Shown piece by piece: positions 1 to 8,901 of a stretch of DNA of 64,000 nt. A program made the translations under genes and the position numbers. This DNA is from AP-15 sp963795485 (GTDB lineage: Bacteria; Pseudomonadota; Alphaproteobacteria; ATCC43930; CGMCC-115725), in the NCBI GenBank assembly GCA_963795485.1, contig CAWCIL010000008.1:1364001-1428000 (forward strand), given 5' to 3'. The notes under the pieces are model-generated. The model was not told the origin of the DNA. It was given only the letters and a program-made list of their open reading frames with translations, and did not search any database. How positions within the stretch are numbered: position 1 is the stretch's first letter; each line of letters begins with the position of its first letter.

Positions 1-2
1 GC

Positions 3-101
3 CCGTGGGGCGATGTCGCCTACACGGTCGCGCTCGCCGCCCAGAACGGCATTATGGCGCTCGTCGACCGCGGCGCCCCATCCCCAGCCGGCCCATCCTG
101 A
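3..101 (+). CDS. C-terminal end of an unidentified protein cut by the window edge
   Basis: An open frame enters from the left edge and stops at TGA 99-101, giving 32 residues that include DVAYTVALAAQNGIMALVDR. The residue mix looks like a natural protein C-terminus, with alternating small hydrophobic residues and charged ends. It is too short to assign to a family. The call rests only on composition and the open edge. Confidence 0.35.
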   Translation, partial: PWGDVAYTVALAAQNGIMALVDRGAPSPAGPS

Positions 102-390
102 CCCGGCGCCGCGCGGCGGAATCTCAAGTTGAATTTTCGGCCTCCGACCCGGTAGCAGCCATTCGGCGTTCTGGACACCCACCCCATCGGGTCATTGCCC
201 GATGCCAAGGTCAGGAGCTTTGCGGCCTTTGCCATCACAAACGACCCCGCCGCTGCAGTAGCGGGCTAGCCCATCCGCGGTCGGCGCGACCGCGACGCTA
301 TAGGACCGCAGCCGTCTCGGGGGGATGCGGTCGGGAAGGCCAACCCTCTCGCCGGTTGACCCGGTCAGCCGATCTTGATATCTGACCCTC
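102..390. other. Non-coding stretch with one hairpin
   Basis: No convincing gene is visible. A perfect 7-bp inverted repeat, CATCGGG at 185-191 and CCCGATG at 198-204 around a 6-base loop, could be a terminator or attenuator stem. No T run follows, so an intrinsic terminator is not supported. Confidence 0.35.
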
Positions 391-412
391 CAGTTATTAT
401 GGGTGATAACTG
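391..412. promoter_or_regulatory. Candidate TetR operator upstream of the efflux operon
   Basis: CAGTTAT at 391-397 and ATAACTG at 406-412 form a perfect 7-bp inverted repeat around an 8-base spacer, ending 14 bases before the regulator start codon. TetR-family repressors usually bind such dyads in their own promoters. It lies in an A/T-richer patch of an otherwise G+C-rich region, as expected for a promoter. Confidence 0.55.
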
Positions 413-426
413 AATAGAAGGTAATT

Positions 427-1155
427 ATGAGCACCGATTCTGGCGAACGGGCGATGCGCTGGCGACGCCGCAAGGAGGCGCGCCCCGCCGAAATCCTTGA
501 AGCCGCGCTGGCCTGCTTTGCCGAGCGCGGGTTTGCTGCGACCCGGCTCGACGACGTGGCGCTCCGCGCCGGGGTGACCAAGGGCACGCTGTATCTCTAT
601 TTCCCGAACAAGGAAGAGTTGTTCGAGGCGGTGGTCCGGCAGGCCCTGGTGCCCAACATCGAGTGGGGCGAGGCATTGCTTGACGAGGCCGACCAGCCGG
701 CGGCGCTGCTGCTGGAACGGCTGATCCGCAGCTGGGCCGAACTGGCGCTATCGCCGGCCGGGGCGATCCCGAAGATCATCATTTCCGAGGCGGGCAATTT
801 CCCCGAGCTTGCCCGCTTCTACCGCGAGGTCGTCGTCGATCGCGGCATCGAGTTGATGCGCCGCGCGCTGCGCCTCGGCGTCGATCGCGGCGAGTTTCAC
901 GCCCCCGATAACTTCGACAACGCGGCTCGCTGCATCTGTGCGCCGATCGTGCTCGCGATGCTATGGCGCCATTCGCTCGGCCGCCACGAGGAGGTGGACC
1001 GTTTCGATCCAGAGGCGATCTGCAAAACGCAGCTCAAACTGCTGCTGGACGGGCTGGCGATCCGGCCAGCCGCATCCGTCTTCGGAGCATCGATGGGCGC
1101 CGCACCCGGGTTGACCGCATCAAGGAAGGCGAGCGATGAGCCTCGCCAGGGATAA
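427..1155 (+). CDS. TetR/AcrR family transcriptional regulator
   Basis: This is a 242-residue one-component regulator. Residues 20-66 form the TetR-type helix-turn-helix, with recognition segment GVTKGTLYLYFPNKEELF. The rest is the helical ligand-binding and dimerisation domain, including the SEAGNFPELARFYR segment common in regulators of RND and EmrAB-like pumps. The ATG at 427 is preceded by AGAAGG at 416-421. Its 3' end overlaps the next gene by 20 bases, so it is transcribed with the EmrA/EmrB genes. The dyad just upstream suggests autoregulation. The inducer is unknown. Confidence 0.93.
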   Translation: MSTDSGERAMRWRRRKEARPAEILEAALACFAERGFAATRLDDVALRAGVTKGTLYLYFPNKEELFEAVVRQALVPNIEWGEALLDEADQPAALLLERLIRSWAELALSPAGAIPKIIISEAGNFPELARFYREVVVDRGIELMRRALRLGVDRGEFHAPDNFDNAARCICAPIVLAMLWRHSLGRHEEVDRFDPEAICKTQLKLLLDGLAIRPAASVFGASMGAAPGLTASRKASDEPRQG

Positions 1156-2324
1156 ATCCGGTCTGAAGACCGATCGGCAGCCCGTCGAAGGACAGCCGGT
1201 TGATGCGAGGGCCGAGGCGGAGCCGCGCGTCGTCGAGGCGCGCCGGCCGGACCACACGGCGCCGAACCGGACCTCGCAGGCATCGGAACGCCCACGCCGG
1301 CGCCGCAGGCGCTGGCTGATCGCGTTGATTGCGCTCCTGGTCATCGGAGCGATCGCCGGCGGGATCAGGTGGTGGATCGAGTTCGAGCAAATGGGTCAGC
1401 ACCGACGATGCGTTTATCGACACGCACACCATCCAGGTCAGCTCGCAGGTCGCCGGCCGCGTCAAGACCGTGCTGGCGGCCGACAACCAGGAAGCCCGCG
1501 CCGGCCAGCCGCTCGTCGAGCTCGATCCGGCCGACTTCCAAGCAGCCCTTTCCCAGGCGCTGGCCAACCGGGAGAGCGCGCAAGGGCAATTGGCCCAGGC
1601 CAAGGCGCAGCTGCCGGTCGCGCAAGCCAATCTCGATCAGGCGCGGGCCCAGGTCGCGGTCGCCGAAGCGGCCTCGACGAATGCCGAAATCAACCTCAAA
1701 CGCGACCAGATGCTGGAGCGAATGGGCGGGCTGGCCGTATCGCGCCAGCAGCTCGACAATGACACCGCGACGGCGCGCAGCGACGCCGCAAATCTCGCCG
1801 CCGCACGGCAAAAGGTCGCTGCCAGCGAGGCGCAACTGACACTCAACAAAACGCAGGTCGGGACGGCCGAAGCGGGCGTGCGCGCGGCGGCGGCGCAGGT
1901 CTCACAAGCCCGCCTCAACCTGTCCTATACCGTGATCCGCGCACCGGAGGCGGGCCGCATCACCAACAAGACCGTGGCGCTCGGCAACTATGTTCAGGTC
2001 GGCCAGGCGCTGGCGGCGCTGGTGCCGGACCGGGTCTGGGTCACCGCCAATTACAAGGAAACCGAGATTGGCGGAATGCGGGTCGGCGATCCGGTCGACA
2101 TCTATGTCGACGCCTATCCAGGCCATGTCTTCCACGGGAAGGTGCAGAGTTTTCAGGCCGGCAGCGGCGCCGCGTTCTCGCTGTTGCCGCCGGAAAACGC
2201 GACCGGCAACTACGTCAAGGTCGTGCAGCGGGTGCCGGTCAAGATCACGTTCGACGACCACCCCAGCGGGCATTGGCTGCTTGGCCCGGGCATGTCGGTC
2301 GAGCCCTATGTGAGGATCAGATGA
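1136..2324 (+). CDS. HlyD/EmrA-family periplasmic adaptor (one frameshift)
   Basis: This membrane-fusion protein would link an inner-membrane MFS pump to an outer-membrane channel. A basic N-terminal tail leads to one membrane segment (about residues 60-80). Next come the STDDAFIDTHT strand typical of EmrA, a long Ala/Gln-rich coiled coil, the lipoyl/barrel region with TVIRAPEAGRI, and a C-terminal VEPYV end. The frame shifts near 1389-1391, where CAAATGGG would read correctly as CAATGGG. With that base removed the gene is exactly 396 codons. It overlaps the regulator upstream, and its stop overlaps the start of the transporter gene in an ATGA. Confidence 0.9.
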
Positions 2325-3931
2325 GTGCTGTCGCCGATGCCATAGGCGGAGGTCCCCGCCCGACAACGGGGAGCGGCGTTTCCCCGTGGCTCATTGCGCC
2401 GACGGTCGGTCTCGCGGCGTTCATGGAAGTGCTCGACATCTCGATCGTCAATGTGTCGCTGCAGCATGTCGCCGGCAGTATGGCGGCGACACCGGACGAA
2501 GCCACCTGGATCCTGACCTCCTATCTCGTCACCAATGCGGTCGTGCTGCCGATCAGCGGATGGCTGTCGGAGACGTTCGGTCGCAAGCGCTATTTTCTCG
2601 GCTCGATCATCGGCTTCAGCATCACCTCGCTGTTTTGCGGTCTGGCGCCGACCTTGCCGCTGCTGATCGTTGCGCGCGGCTTGCAGGGCATCTTCGGCGG
2701 CGGCCTGCAGCCGACCTCGCAGGCCTATCTCGCCGACGCGTTTCCGCCCGAACGGCGGGGGCAAGCCTTTGCGATTTACGGTCTCGCCGTCGTGTTCGCG
2801 CCGGCGATCGGGCCGACGGTCGGCGGATGGATCACTGACAGTTGGACCTGGCGCTGGGTGTTTCTGATCAACGTGCCGGTCGGCATCGTGGTCAGCGCGC
2901 TGGCGACGCGCATCCTCACCGATCCGCCGGAGGACGTTGCGGCCAGACAGGCGCGGTGGGCGCAGGGGCTGCGCCTTGACTATGTCGGCTTTGCCCTGCT
3001 GGCGATCGGCATGTTCGCGTTGCAGTTCGTGCTCGACAAGGGTCAGGAAGACGATTGGTTCGGCTCCGCGCTGATCACCGATTTGGTCGTCACCGCGGCC
3101 ATGGCACTCGTCGCCTTTGTCGTCTGGGAGCTGCGCCGACCGGATCCGATCGTCGACCTGCACCTGTTTCGCGACCGCGCCTTCGCTTCCGGCAACATAT
3201 TGATGTTTATGCTCGGTTTCGCGCTGATGGGGACGACGGTGGTGGTGCCGCTGTTCGTGCAGACGCTGCTCGGCTACACCGCTGAGCAGGCCGGCATGGT
3301 GCTGTCGCCCGGCGGTTTCGCGACGATGCTGATGATGCCGGTGGTCGGCATGCTGTCGGGCAAGATCGATGCGCGGCTGCTGATCGCGGTCGGGCTGATC
3401 GGCACCGCGATCGCGATGTTCCACTTGTCCGGGTTCGATCTCAACGTCGATTTCTCAATGTTGGCCTGGGCCCGAATTTACCAGTCGCTGGGGATAGCGC
3501 TGCTGTTCATCCCGATCAACACTGCCGCCTACCAGGGTGTCACCGCCGATAAGAACGCCAACGCCTCGGCGATCATCAACATGATGCGCAACATTGGCGG
3601 CAGCGTCGGGATCTCGATCCTCGACACCTACATCGCCCGACGCGAGCAGGCAAACCAGCTCACGCTGATCCGCCATGTGACGCCGTACAGCTTTCAGACC
3701 AGCCAGGTGCTGCAGCAATTGCAGCAGGCGTTCATTGCGGCGCACGGCAGCGCAGTCGGCGCATTGCACCAAGCGCAGGCGGAGCTCTACGCGATGGTGC
3801 AGCAGCAAGCGGCGGTCCTCTCCTATCTCGACGCGTTTTGGCTGGTCGGTGCCGCGCTGGTCGCGATGGTCCCGCTGGTGCTACTGCTGAGAAAGCCGGC
3901 TTCCGGCGCCGGCGCCCCGCCGGCGCATTGA
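2321..3931 (+). CDS. DHA2-family MFS multidrug exporter, EmrB-like
   Basis: This is a 536-residue drug:proton antiporter with about 14 membrane helices, as in the DHA2/EmrB group. Helix 1 carries FMEVLDISIVNVSLQ (the DHA2 variant of motif D1). The loop GWLSETFGRKRYF is motif A, and GPTVGGWITDSWTWRWVF is motif C. The start is ATG 2321, in a 4-base overlap with the adaptor stop, which indicates translational coupling. With the TetR gene it forms a regulator-adaptor-pump operon. The substrate cannot be predicted. Confidence 0.94.
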   Translation: MSAVADAIGGGPRPTTGSGVSPWLIAPTVGLAAFMEVLDISIVNVSLQHVAGSMAATPDEATWILTSYLVTNAVVLPISGWLSETFGRKRYFLGSIIGFSITSLFCGLAPTLPLLIVARGLQGIFGGGLQPTSQAYLADAFPPERRGQAFAIYGLAVVFAPAIGPTVGGWITDSWTWRWVFLINVPVGIVVSALATRILTDPPEDVAARQARWAQGLRLDYVGFALLAIGMFALQFVLDKGQEDDWFGSALITDLVVTAAMALVAFVVWELRRPDPIVDLHLFRDRAFASGNILMFMLGFALMGTTVVVPLFVQTLLGYTAEQAGMVLSPGGFATMLMMPVVGMLSGKIDARLLIAVGLIGTAIAMFHLSGFDLNVDFSMLAWARIYQSLGIALLFIPINTAAYQGVTADKNANASAIINMMRNIGGSVGISILDTYIARREQANQLTLIRHVTPYSFQTSQVLQQLQQAFIAAHGSAVGALHQAQAELYAMVQQQAAVLSYLDAFWLVGAALVAMVPLVLLLRKPASGAGAPPAH

Positions 3932-3959
3932 TCCCTAACGACACAAAAGAGGGGCAATT

Positions 3960-4100
3960 GTCACGGCCACTCTCGGCAACAGGGCTGCGCTCGTCACCGG
4001 AGCCTCGCGCGGCATGGGCCGTGCCGACGCCGCTCGCTGCGGCCGCCGCGCGGCGTACACCGATAAGCTCGGACCGGGGCGTTGCGGCGGGGCCCGCTGA
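3960..4100 (+). pseudogene. Decayed N-terminal fragment of a short-chain dehydrogenase/reductase
   Basis: One frame reads ATLGNRAALVTGASRGMGRA, the first strand and NAD(P)-binding TGxxxGxG turn of a short-chain dehydrogenase. It continues into AYTDKLGPG and stops at TGA 4098-4100. No start codon, catalytic Ser-Tyr-Lys region or second half of the Rossmann fold is present; about 200 residues are missing. It lies between the efflux operon and prs. The motif is clear, but the fragment is only 46 codons. Confidence 0.6.
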
Positions 4101-4186
4101 GATTGCCAGGCCGGGCGGGCATCGGTAGAATGTCAGTTGTGTGAAGCCGCGGGGCCGGGCCCGTCGGCGAGGGTGGTTGTGGCCCG

Positions 4187-5120
<934 letters not shown>

Positions 5121-5266
5121 GTTCCGTGACCCGACCGGAGCCCGCGCATCGCCTCGCTGCACGCTTGCGTTCGGATCCCTGAACCCAAATCTATATTGAC
5201 CCAATCCGGCCGGTTGGCCCAATCCATGTTGGCCTGGCGCCATCCTGCAACGAGGAGCGACCGTCG

Positions 5267-5902
5267 ATGCCCGAGATCACCACCCTAAGCGCCGAATTGC
5301 GCGCCCGCGCCGGCAAGGGCGCCGCCCGCGCCACGCGGCGCGCGGGCCGTGTCCCCGGCATAGTCTATGGCGGCAAGGAGGGCCCGACGCCGATCAGCCT
5401 CGAGCCGCGCGAATTGGCGCGGGCACTCGCCAAGCGCGGCTTTCTCGCGACGCTGGTCAATCTCTCGGTCGATGGCGCCGTGCAGCGCACTCTGCCGCGC
5501 GAGGTGCAGTATCATCCGGCGACGGACGCGCCGCTGCATGTCGATTTCATGCGGGTCGGCATTACCAGCAAGGTGACGGTGACCGTGCCCGTCGTCTTCG
5601 TCAACCAGGAGCAGTCGGTCGGCATTCGCCGCGGCGGCATTCTCAACATCGTGCGCCACGGCATCGAACTGATCTGCCCGGTGGAAAACATACCCGACCA
5701 TCTGACTGTGCGTCTCGACGGGCTCGACATCGGCGACAGCGTCCATATCAGCGCCGTCGCTCTGCCGGAAGGCTGTCGCCCGACGATCACCGCGCGCGAT
5801 TTCACGATCGCCACCATTGCGCCCTCGCAGGCCGTGCGTGAGGAGGCGGCCACCGCTGCGTCCGCACCTCCGGCGGCTGCCGAGCCGGCGGCGGCACCCT
5901 GA
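5267..5902 (+). CDS. rplY: 50S ribosomal protein L25/general stress protein Ctc
   Basis: L25 binds 5S rRNA in the large subunit. The 211-residue product is the long CTC form. The N-terminal L25 barrel (about 1-95) contains GAARATRRAGRVPGIVYGG and REVQYHPATDAPLHVDFMR. The TL5-type second domain (about 96-185) is followed by an Ala/Pro tail. An ATG preceded by GAGGAGCGA fits the start. It is followed 41 bases later by pth, the usual prs-rplY-pth-ychF order. Confidence 0.95.
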   Translation: MPEITTLSAELRARAGKGAARATRRAGRVPGIVYGGKEGPTPISLEPRELARALAKRGFLATLVNLSVDGAVQRTLPREVQYHPATDAPLHVDFMRVGITSKVTVTVPVVFVNQEQSVGIRRGGILNIVRHGIELICPVENIPDHLTVRLDGLDIGDSVHISAVALPEGCRPTITARDFTIATIAPSQAVREEAATAASAPPAAAEPAAAP

Positions 5903-5943
5903 GGCTGGCGGCGACAGGTCTTGGCGTTGCCGGCTGCGCGAGC

Positions 5944-6543
5944 ATGCGTCTTGTCGTCGGTCTCGGCAATCCGGGCGCCCGCTACGCCCGCAACCGCCAC
6001 AATATCGGCTTTATGGCGGCTGACGCGATCGCCCGGCGTTATGGGTTCGCGGCCTTTCGCAATCGCTTCAAGGGCGAACTCGCCGACGGCGCGATCGGCG
6101 GCGAGCGCCGGCTGCTCTTAAAGCCGCAGACCTTTATGAACAATTCGGGCGAGTCGGTGCTGGCCGCGATGAGCTTTTACAAGATCCTGCCGGCCGACAT
6201 CGTCGTGATTCATGACGAGATCGACCTGCGCCCGGGCAAGCTGCGGGTCAAACGCGGCGGCGGCACCGCCGGCCACAACGGCCTGCGTTCGATCGACGCG
6301 TTGGTCGGGCCCGATTTTTGGCGGGTGCGAATCGGGGTCGGGCATCCGGGTGTCAAGGAGCTGGTGCTGCCCTACGTGCTGCAGAATTTCCCCGCCGACG
6401 AGACGAGCGAATGGGTCGAGCCGCTGATCGAGGCGGTGGCCGAGACCCTGCCGCTGCTGTTGTCCGGAGCGCCCGACGCCTTTATGAGCGAGGTGGCCCG
6501 CCGCATTGCTCCGCCCGAGGCCTCGCCGTCCGACCCAAAATGA
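5944..6543 (+). CDS. pth: Peptidyl-tRNA hydrolase
   Basis: Pth releases peptides from peptidyl-tRNA that drops off ribosomes. The 199-residue product shows the family signatures VGLGNPGARYARNRHNIGF, with catalytic His19, then LLKPQTFMNNSGESV and the GGGTAGHNGLRSI loop. Length and motif order are normal. It lies between rplY and ychF, the usual neighbours. Confidence 0.96.
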   Translation: MRLVVGLGNPGARYARNRHNIGFMAADAIARRYGFAAFRNRFKGELADGAIGGERRLLLKPQTFMNNSGESVLAAMSFYKILPADIVVIHDEIDLRPGKLRVKRGGGTAGHNGLRSIDALVGPDFWRVRIGVGHPGVKELVLPYVLQNFPADETSEWVEPLIEAVAETLPLLLSGAPDAFMSEVARRIAPPEASPSDPK

Positions 6544-6565
6544 AGCGATTTGTTCACCCTCACCC

Positions 6566-6645
6566 CCGCGAGAGCGGGCGCCCCGGGAAACGGCGTGAGA
6601 CCTCGAGGCTCTGGGTTCCCGATTGCGCGGGAATGACAAATAACA
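6566..6645. repeat. Dispersed palindromic repeat between pth and ychF
   Basis: This intergenic segment ends in CTGGGTTCCCG-ATT-GCGCGGGAATGAC (6611-6637), a stem of complementary CCCG/CGGG blocks. A near-identical core occurs at 18618-18644 beside ilvC. Such REP-like elements are common between alphaproteobacterial genes and may act as bidirectional hairpins. Confidence 0.55.
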
Positions 6646-6666
6646 AGAAGATCGGGTACTAAGTTC

Positions 6667-7767
6667 ATGGGTTTCAGCTGCGGCATCGTCGGGTTGCCCA
6701 ATGTTGGCAAGTCGACGCTATTCAACGCGTTGACCGCGACCGCCGCGGCCGAGGCGGCCAACTATCCGTTTTGCACGATCGAGCCCAATATCGGGCGCGT
6801 CGCCGTGCCCGACGAGCGGCTCGCAATCTGCGCCCGGCTGGCGAAATCGGCGAAGATCATCCCGACCCAGCTCGAATTCGTCGACATCGCCGGGCTGGTC
6901 CGTGGGGCCGCGCGCGGCGAGGGCCTCGGCAACCAGTTTCTCGGCCATATCCGCGAGGTCGACGCGATCGCCCATGTCGTGCGCTGCTTTGCCGACGACA
7001 ATGTCGTCCATATCGAGGGCTCGGTCGACCCGATCCGCGATGTCGAAACGGTCGAAACCGAACTGATGCTGGCCGATCTCGAAAGCCTCGAACGCCGCGC
7101 CGTAGCTGTGCACAAGCGCGCGCGCGGCGGCGACAAGGAAGCGCGGGCGCTGGTCGAGATCATCGAGCCGGTGCTGACGGCGTTGCGCGCGGGCCAGCCG
7201 GCGCGCTCGGCCTTGGTCAGCGCCGACTGGAAACAGAGCCTCGACGCGCTGCAATTGCTCAGCGCCAAGCCGATGCTCTACATCGCCAATGTCAACGAGG
7301 CGAATGCCGCCTCGGGCAATGCCGAAAGCCGCCGTCTCGCCGAGTACGCCGCTGCCCACGGCGCCCGCGCGGTGGTGATCTCGGCGGCAATCGAAGCCGA
7401 GCTGGCGCAACTCGCCGACGCCGAAGAGCGGGCCGAGTTCCTCACTTCGCTCGGACTCGCCGAAGGGGGGCTCGGCCGCGTTATCGCCGCCGGCTATGCG
7501 CTCCTCGACCTGATCACGTTCCTGACTGTGGGCCCCAAAGAGGCGCATGCCTGGACGGTGCCGCGCGGCACCAAAGCGCCGCAGGCGGCGGGCCGCATCC
7601 ACACCGATTTCGAGAAAGGCTTTATCCGCGCCGAGACCATCTCCTACGAGGATTATGTCGCCCATGGCGGCGAGCAGGGCGCCAAGGACGCCGGCCGCAT
7701 GCGCCTCGAAGGTGCCGATTACGTCGTCCGCGACGGCGACACCATGCACTTCCGCTTCAATGTGTGA
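6667..7767 (+). CDS. ychF: Redox-regulated ATPase YchF (Obg-related)
   Basis: YchF is a universally conserved P-loop ATPase that binds ribosomes. The 366-residue product has the G1 motif GLPNVGKST (residues 9-17) and G2/G3 with DIAGLVRGA. It has NVNE in place of the usual NKxD, the change that gives YchF its ATP preference. A coiled-coil middle (about 130-200) and a C-terminal TGS domain (TVPRGTKAPQAAGRIHTDFEKGFIRAE) complete it. Intact and normal length. Confidence 0.96.
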   Translation: MGFSCGIVGLPNVGKSTLFNALTATAAAEAANYPFCTIEPNIGRVAVPDERLAICARLAKSAKIIPTQLEFVDIAGLVRGAARGEGLGNQFLGHIREVDAIAHVVRCFADDNVVHIEGSVDPIRDVETVETELMLADLESLERRAVAVHKRARGGDKEARALVEIIEPVLTALRAGQPARSALVSADWKQSLDALQLLSAKPMLYIANVNEANAASGNAESRRLAEYAAAHGARAVVISAAIEAELAQLADAEERAEFLTSLGLAEGGLGRVIAAGYALLDLITFLTVGPKEAHAWTVPRGTKAPQAAGRIHTDFEKGFIRAETISYEDYVAHGGEQGAKDAGRMRLEGADYVVRDGDTMHFRFNV

Positions 7768-7892
7768 TCGATCGAAGACAGTTGATCCTCAGCTCGCCCG
7801 TAATACCTATACCTGTTACAGGAGGGCGGCATGGGGAAGCGGCGGCGTTTTACCAGGAATGGGGCGCGCCCCGATCCGAAGAAAGCTGATCA

Positions 7893-8248
7893 TTGGCCGG
7901 CTTCTCAGGCGGGCAGATCGTCGTTGCCGATTGGCGGGACGCGCTCTCGAAAGAGCCTAACAAGTACCTGCGGCCGGCGGTTGTCGTCGATGATGAAGTC
8001 CGGTTCGATCCGGTTTACCCGAATGTCATTCTGGTACCGCTGACCGAGGACCGGGGCTTGGCCATTCCCGATCTCTCGTTGGCGATAGAGCCGACGCCGC
8101 AAAATGGCTGCACGAAATTTGCTATGCACTGTCGCACTGCGTGGCGACGATCTCGGCGGCGCGAGTAACGGCCACCGGGTCAAGGATCACGCATCGCGGA
8201 CTTCAGGCGATACGGCGTCAAATCGCGGTCGCAATCGGCCTCGGCTGA
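7893..8248 (+). CDS. PemK/MazF-like endoribonuclease toxin (one frameshift)
   Basis: The N-terminal part GGQIVVADWRDALSKEPNK, then RPAVVVDDE and YPNVILVPLTED, match the PemK/MazF beta-barrel family of mRNA interferases. After a shift near 8118 the adjacent frame continues as CYALSHCVATISAARV to TGA 8246-8248. This matches the usual NGCT..CYALSH end; inserting one base gives 119 codons. The apparent start is TTG 7893, with a weak GAAAG upstream. No convincing antitoxin lies between ychF and this gene. A well-placed GGAGGGCGGC-ATG at 7821-7833 opens only an out-of-frame peptide, so the antitoxin is either missing, highly diverged or obscured by sequence errors. Confidence 0.72.
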
Positions 8249-8302
8249 GCGCGAGCCGCGGTGTCGCGGCGATCGGGGAATGTGCCGGACGAAAGATTGG
8301 CC

Positions 8303-8872
8303 ATGGACACGGGGCGGCTCGAAGCCTTTACCGACGGCGTGATCGCCATCGTGATCACGATCATGGTGCTCGACATGAAAGTGCCGGCGGGCTCCGACCT
8401 CGCCGCACTGCTCTCCGGCATGCCCATTTTTCTCGTTTATGCGCTGAGCTATACGAATGTCGGGATCTTTTGGAACAATCACCACCACATGCTGCACGCG
8501 ACCGAGCGCGTTGACGGCAAGGTCTTGTGGGCCAATTTGTTTTTGTTGTTCTGGCTGTCGCTGGTGCCGTTCGTGATCCGATGGATGGACGACACCGCCT
8601 TCGCGGCATTGCCGACCGCCGCCTATGGCGCGGTGCTGTTTCTGGCCGCAATCGGCTATTGGTTGCTGCAAAGGGCAATCATCGCGCGCAACGGTCAAAG
8701 CTCCAGGCTCGCCACCGCGGTGGGCAACGATTTGAAGGGCAAATTGACGTTTTCGATTTACGCGGTCGCGATGCCGCTGGCCTTTCTGCGGGCATGGATC
8801 GCGATCCTGCTCTATGTCGCGGTCGCGCTCTTATGGTTTGTCCCCGACCGGCGCATCGAGTCGATCATTTGA
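8303..8872 (+). CDS. TMEM175-family (DUF1211) potassium channel-like membrane protein
   Basis: The start ATG 8303 gives 189 residues with about six membrane helices. The first helix carries RLEAFTDGVIAIVITIMVL, the bacterial TMEM175 pore signature (F-[ST]-D-G). The second region has NNHHHMLHATERVDG between helices, also typical. Bacterial homologues are tetrameric K+-selective channels. It stands alone between the toxin-like gene and glgA and converges with glgA. Confidence 0.85.
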   Translation: MDTGRLEAFTDGVIAIVITIMVLDMKVPAGSDLAALLSGMPIFLVYALSYTNVGIFWNNHHHMLHATERVDGKVLWANLFLLFWLSLVPFVIRWMDDTAFAALPTAAYGAVLFLAAIGYWLLQRAIIARNGQSSRLATAVGNDLKGKLTFSIYAVAMPLAFLRAWIAILLYVAVALLWFVPDRRIESII

Positions 8873-8901
8873 GGCGCTGCCACCGCCGGATTGCCGCCGG
8901 C

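Noticed and set aside
20..238. Minus-strand frame at the left edge
   Set aside because: The plus-strand frame 3-101 has more natural composition; the minus frame has no family signal and a poor start.
6718..7749. Long antisense frame over ychF
   Set aside because: A shadow created by high third-position G+C; ychF itself is intact and conserved.
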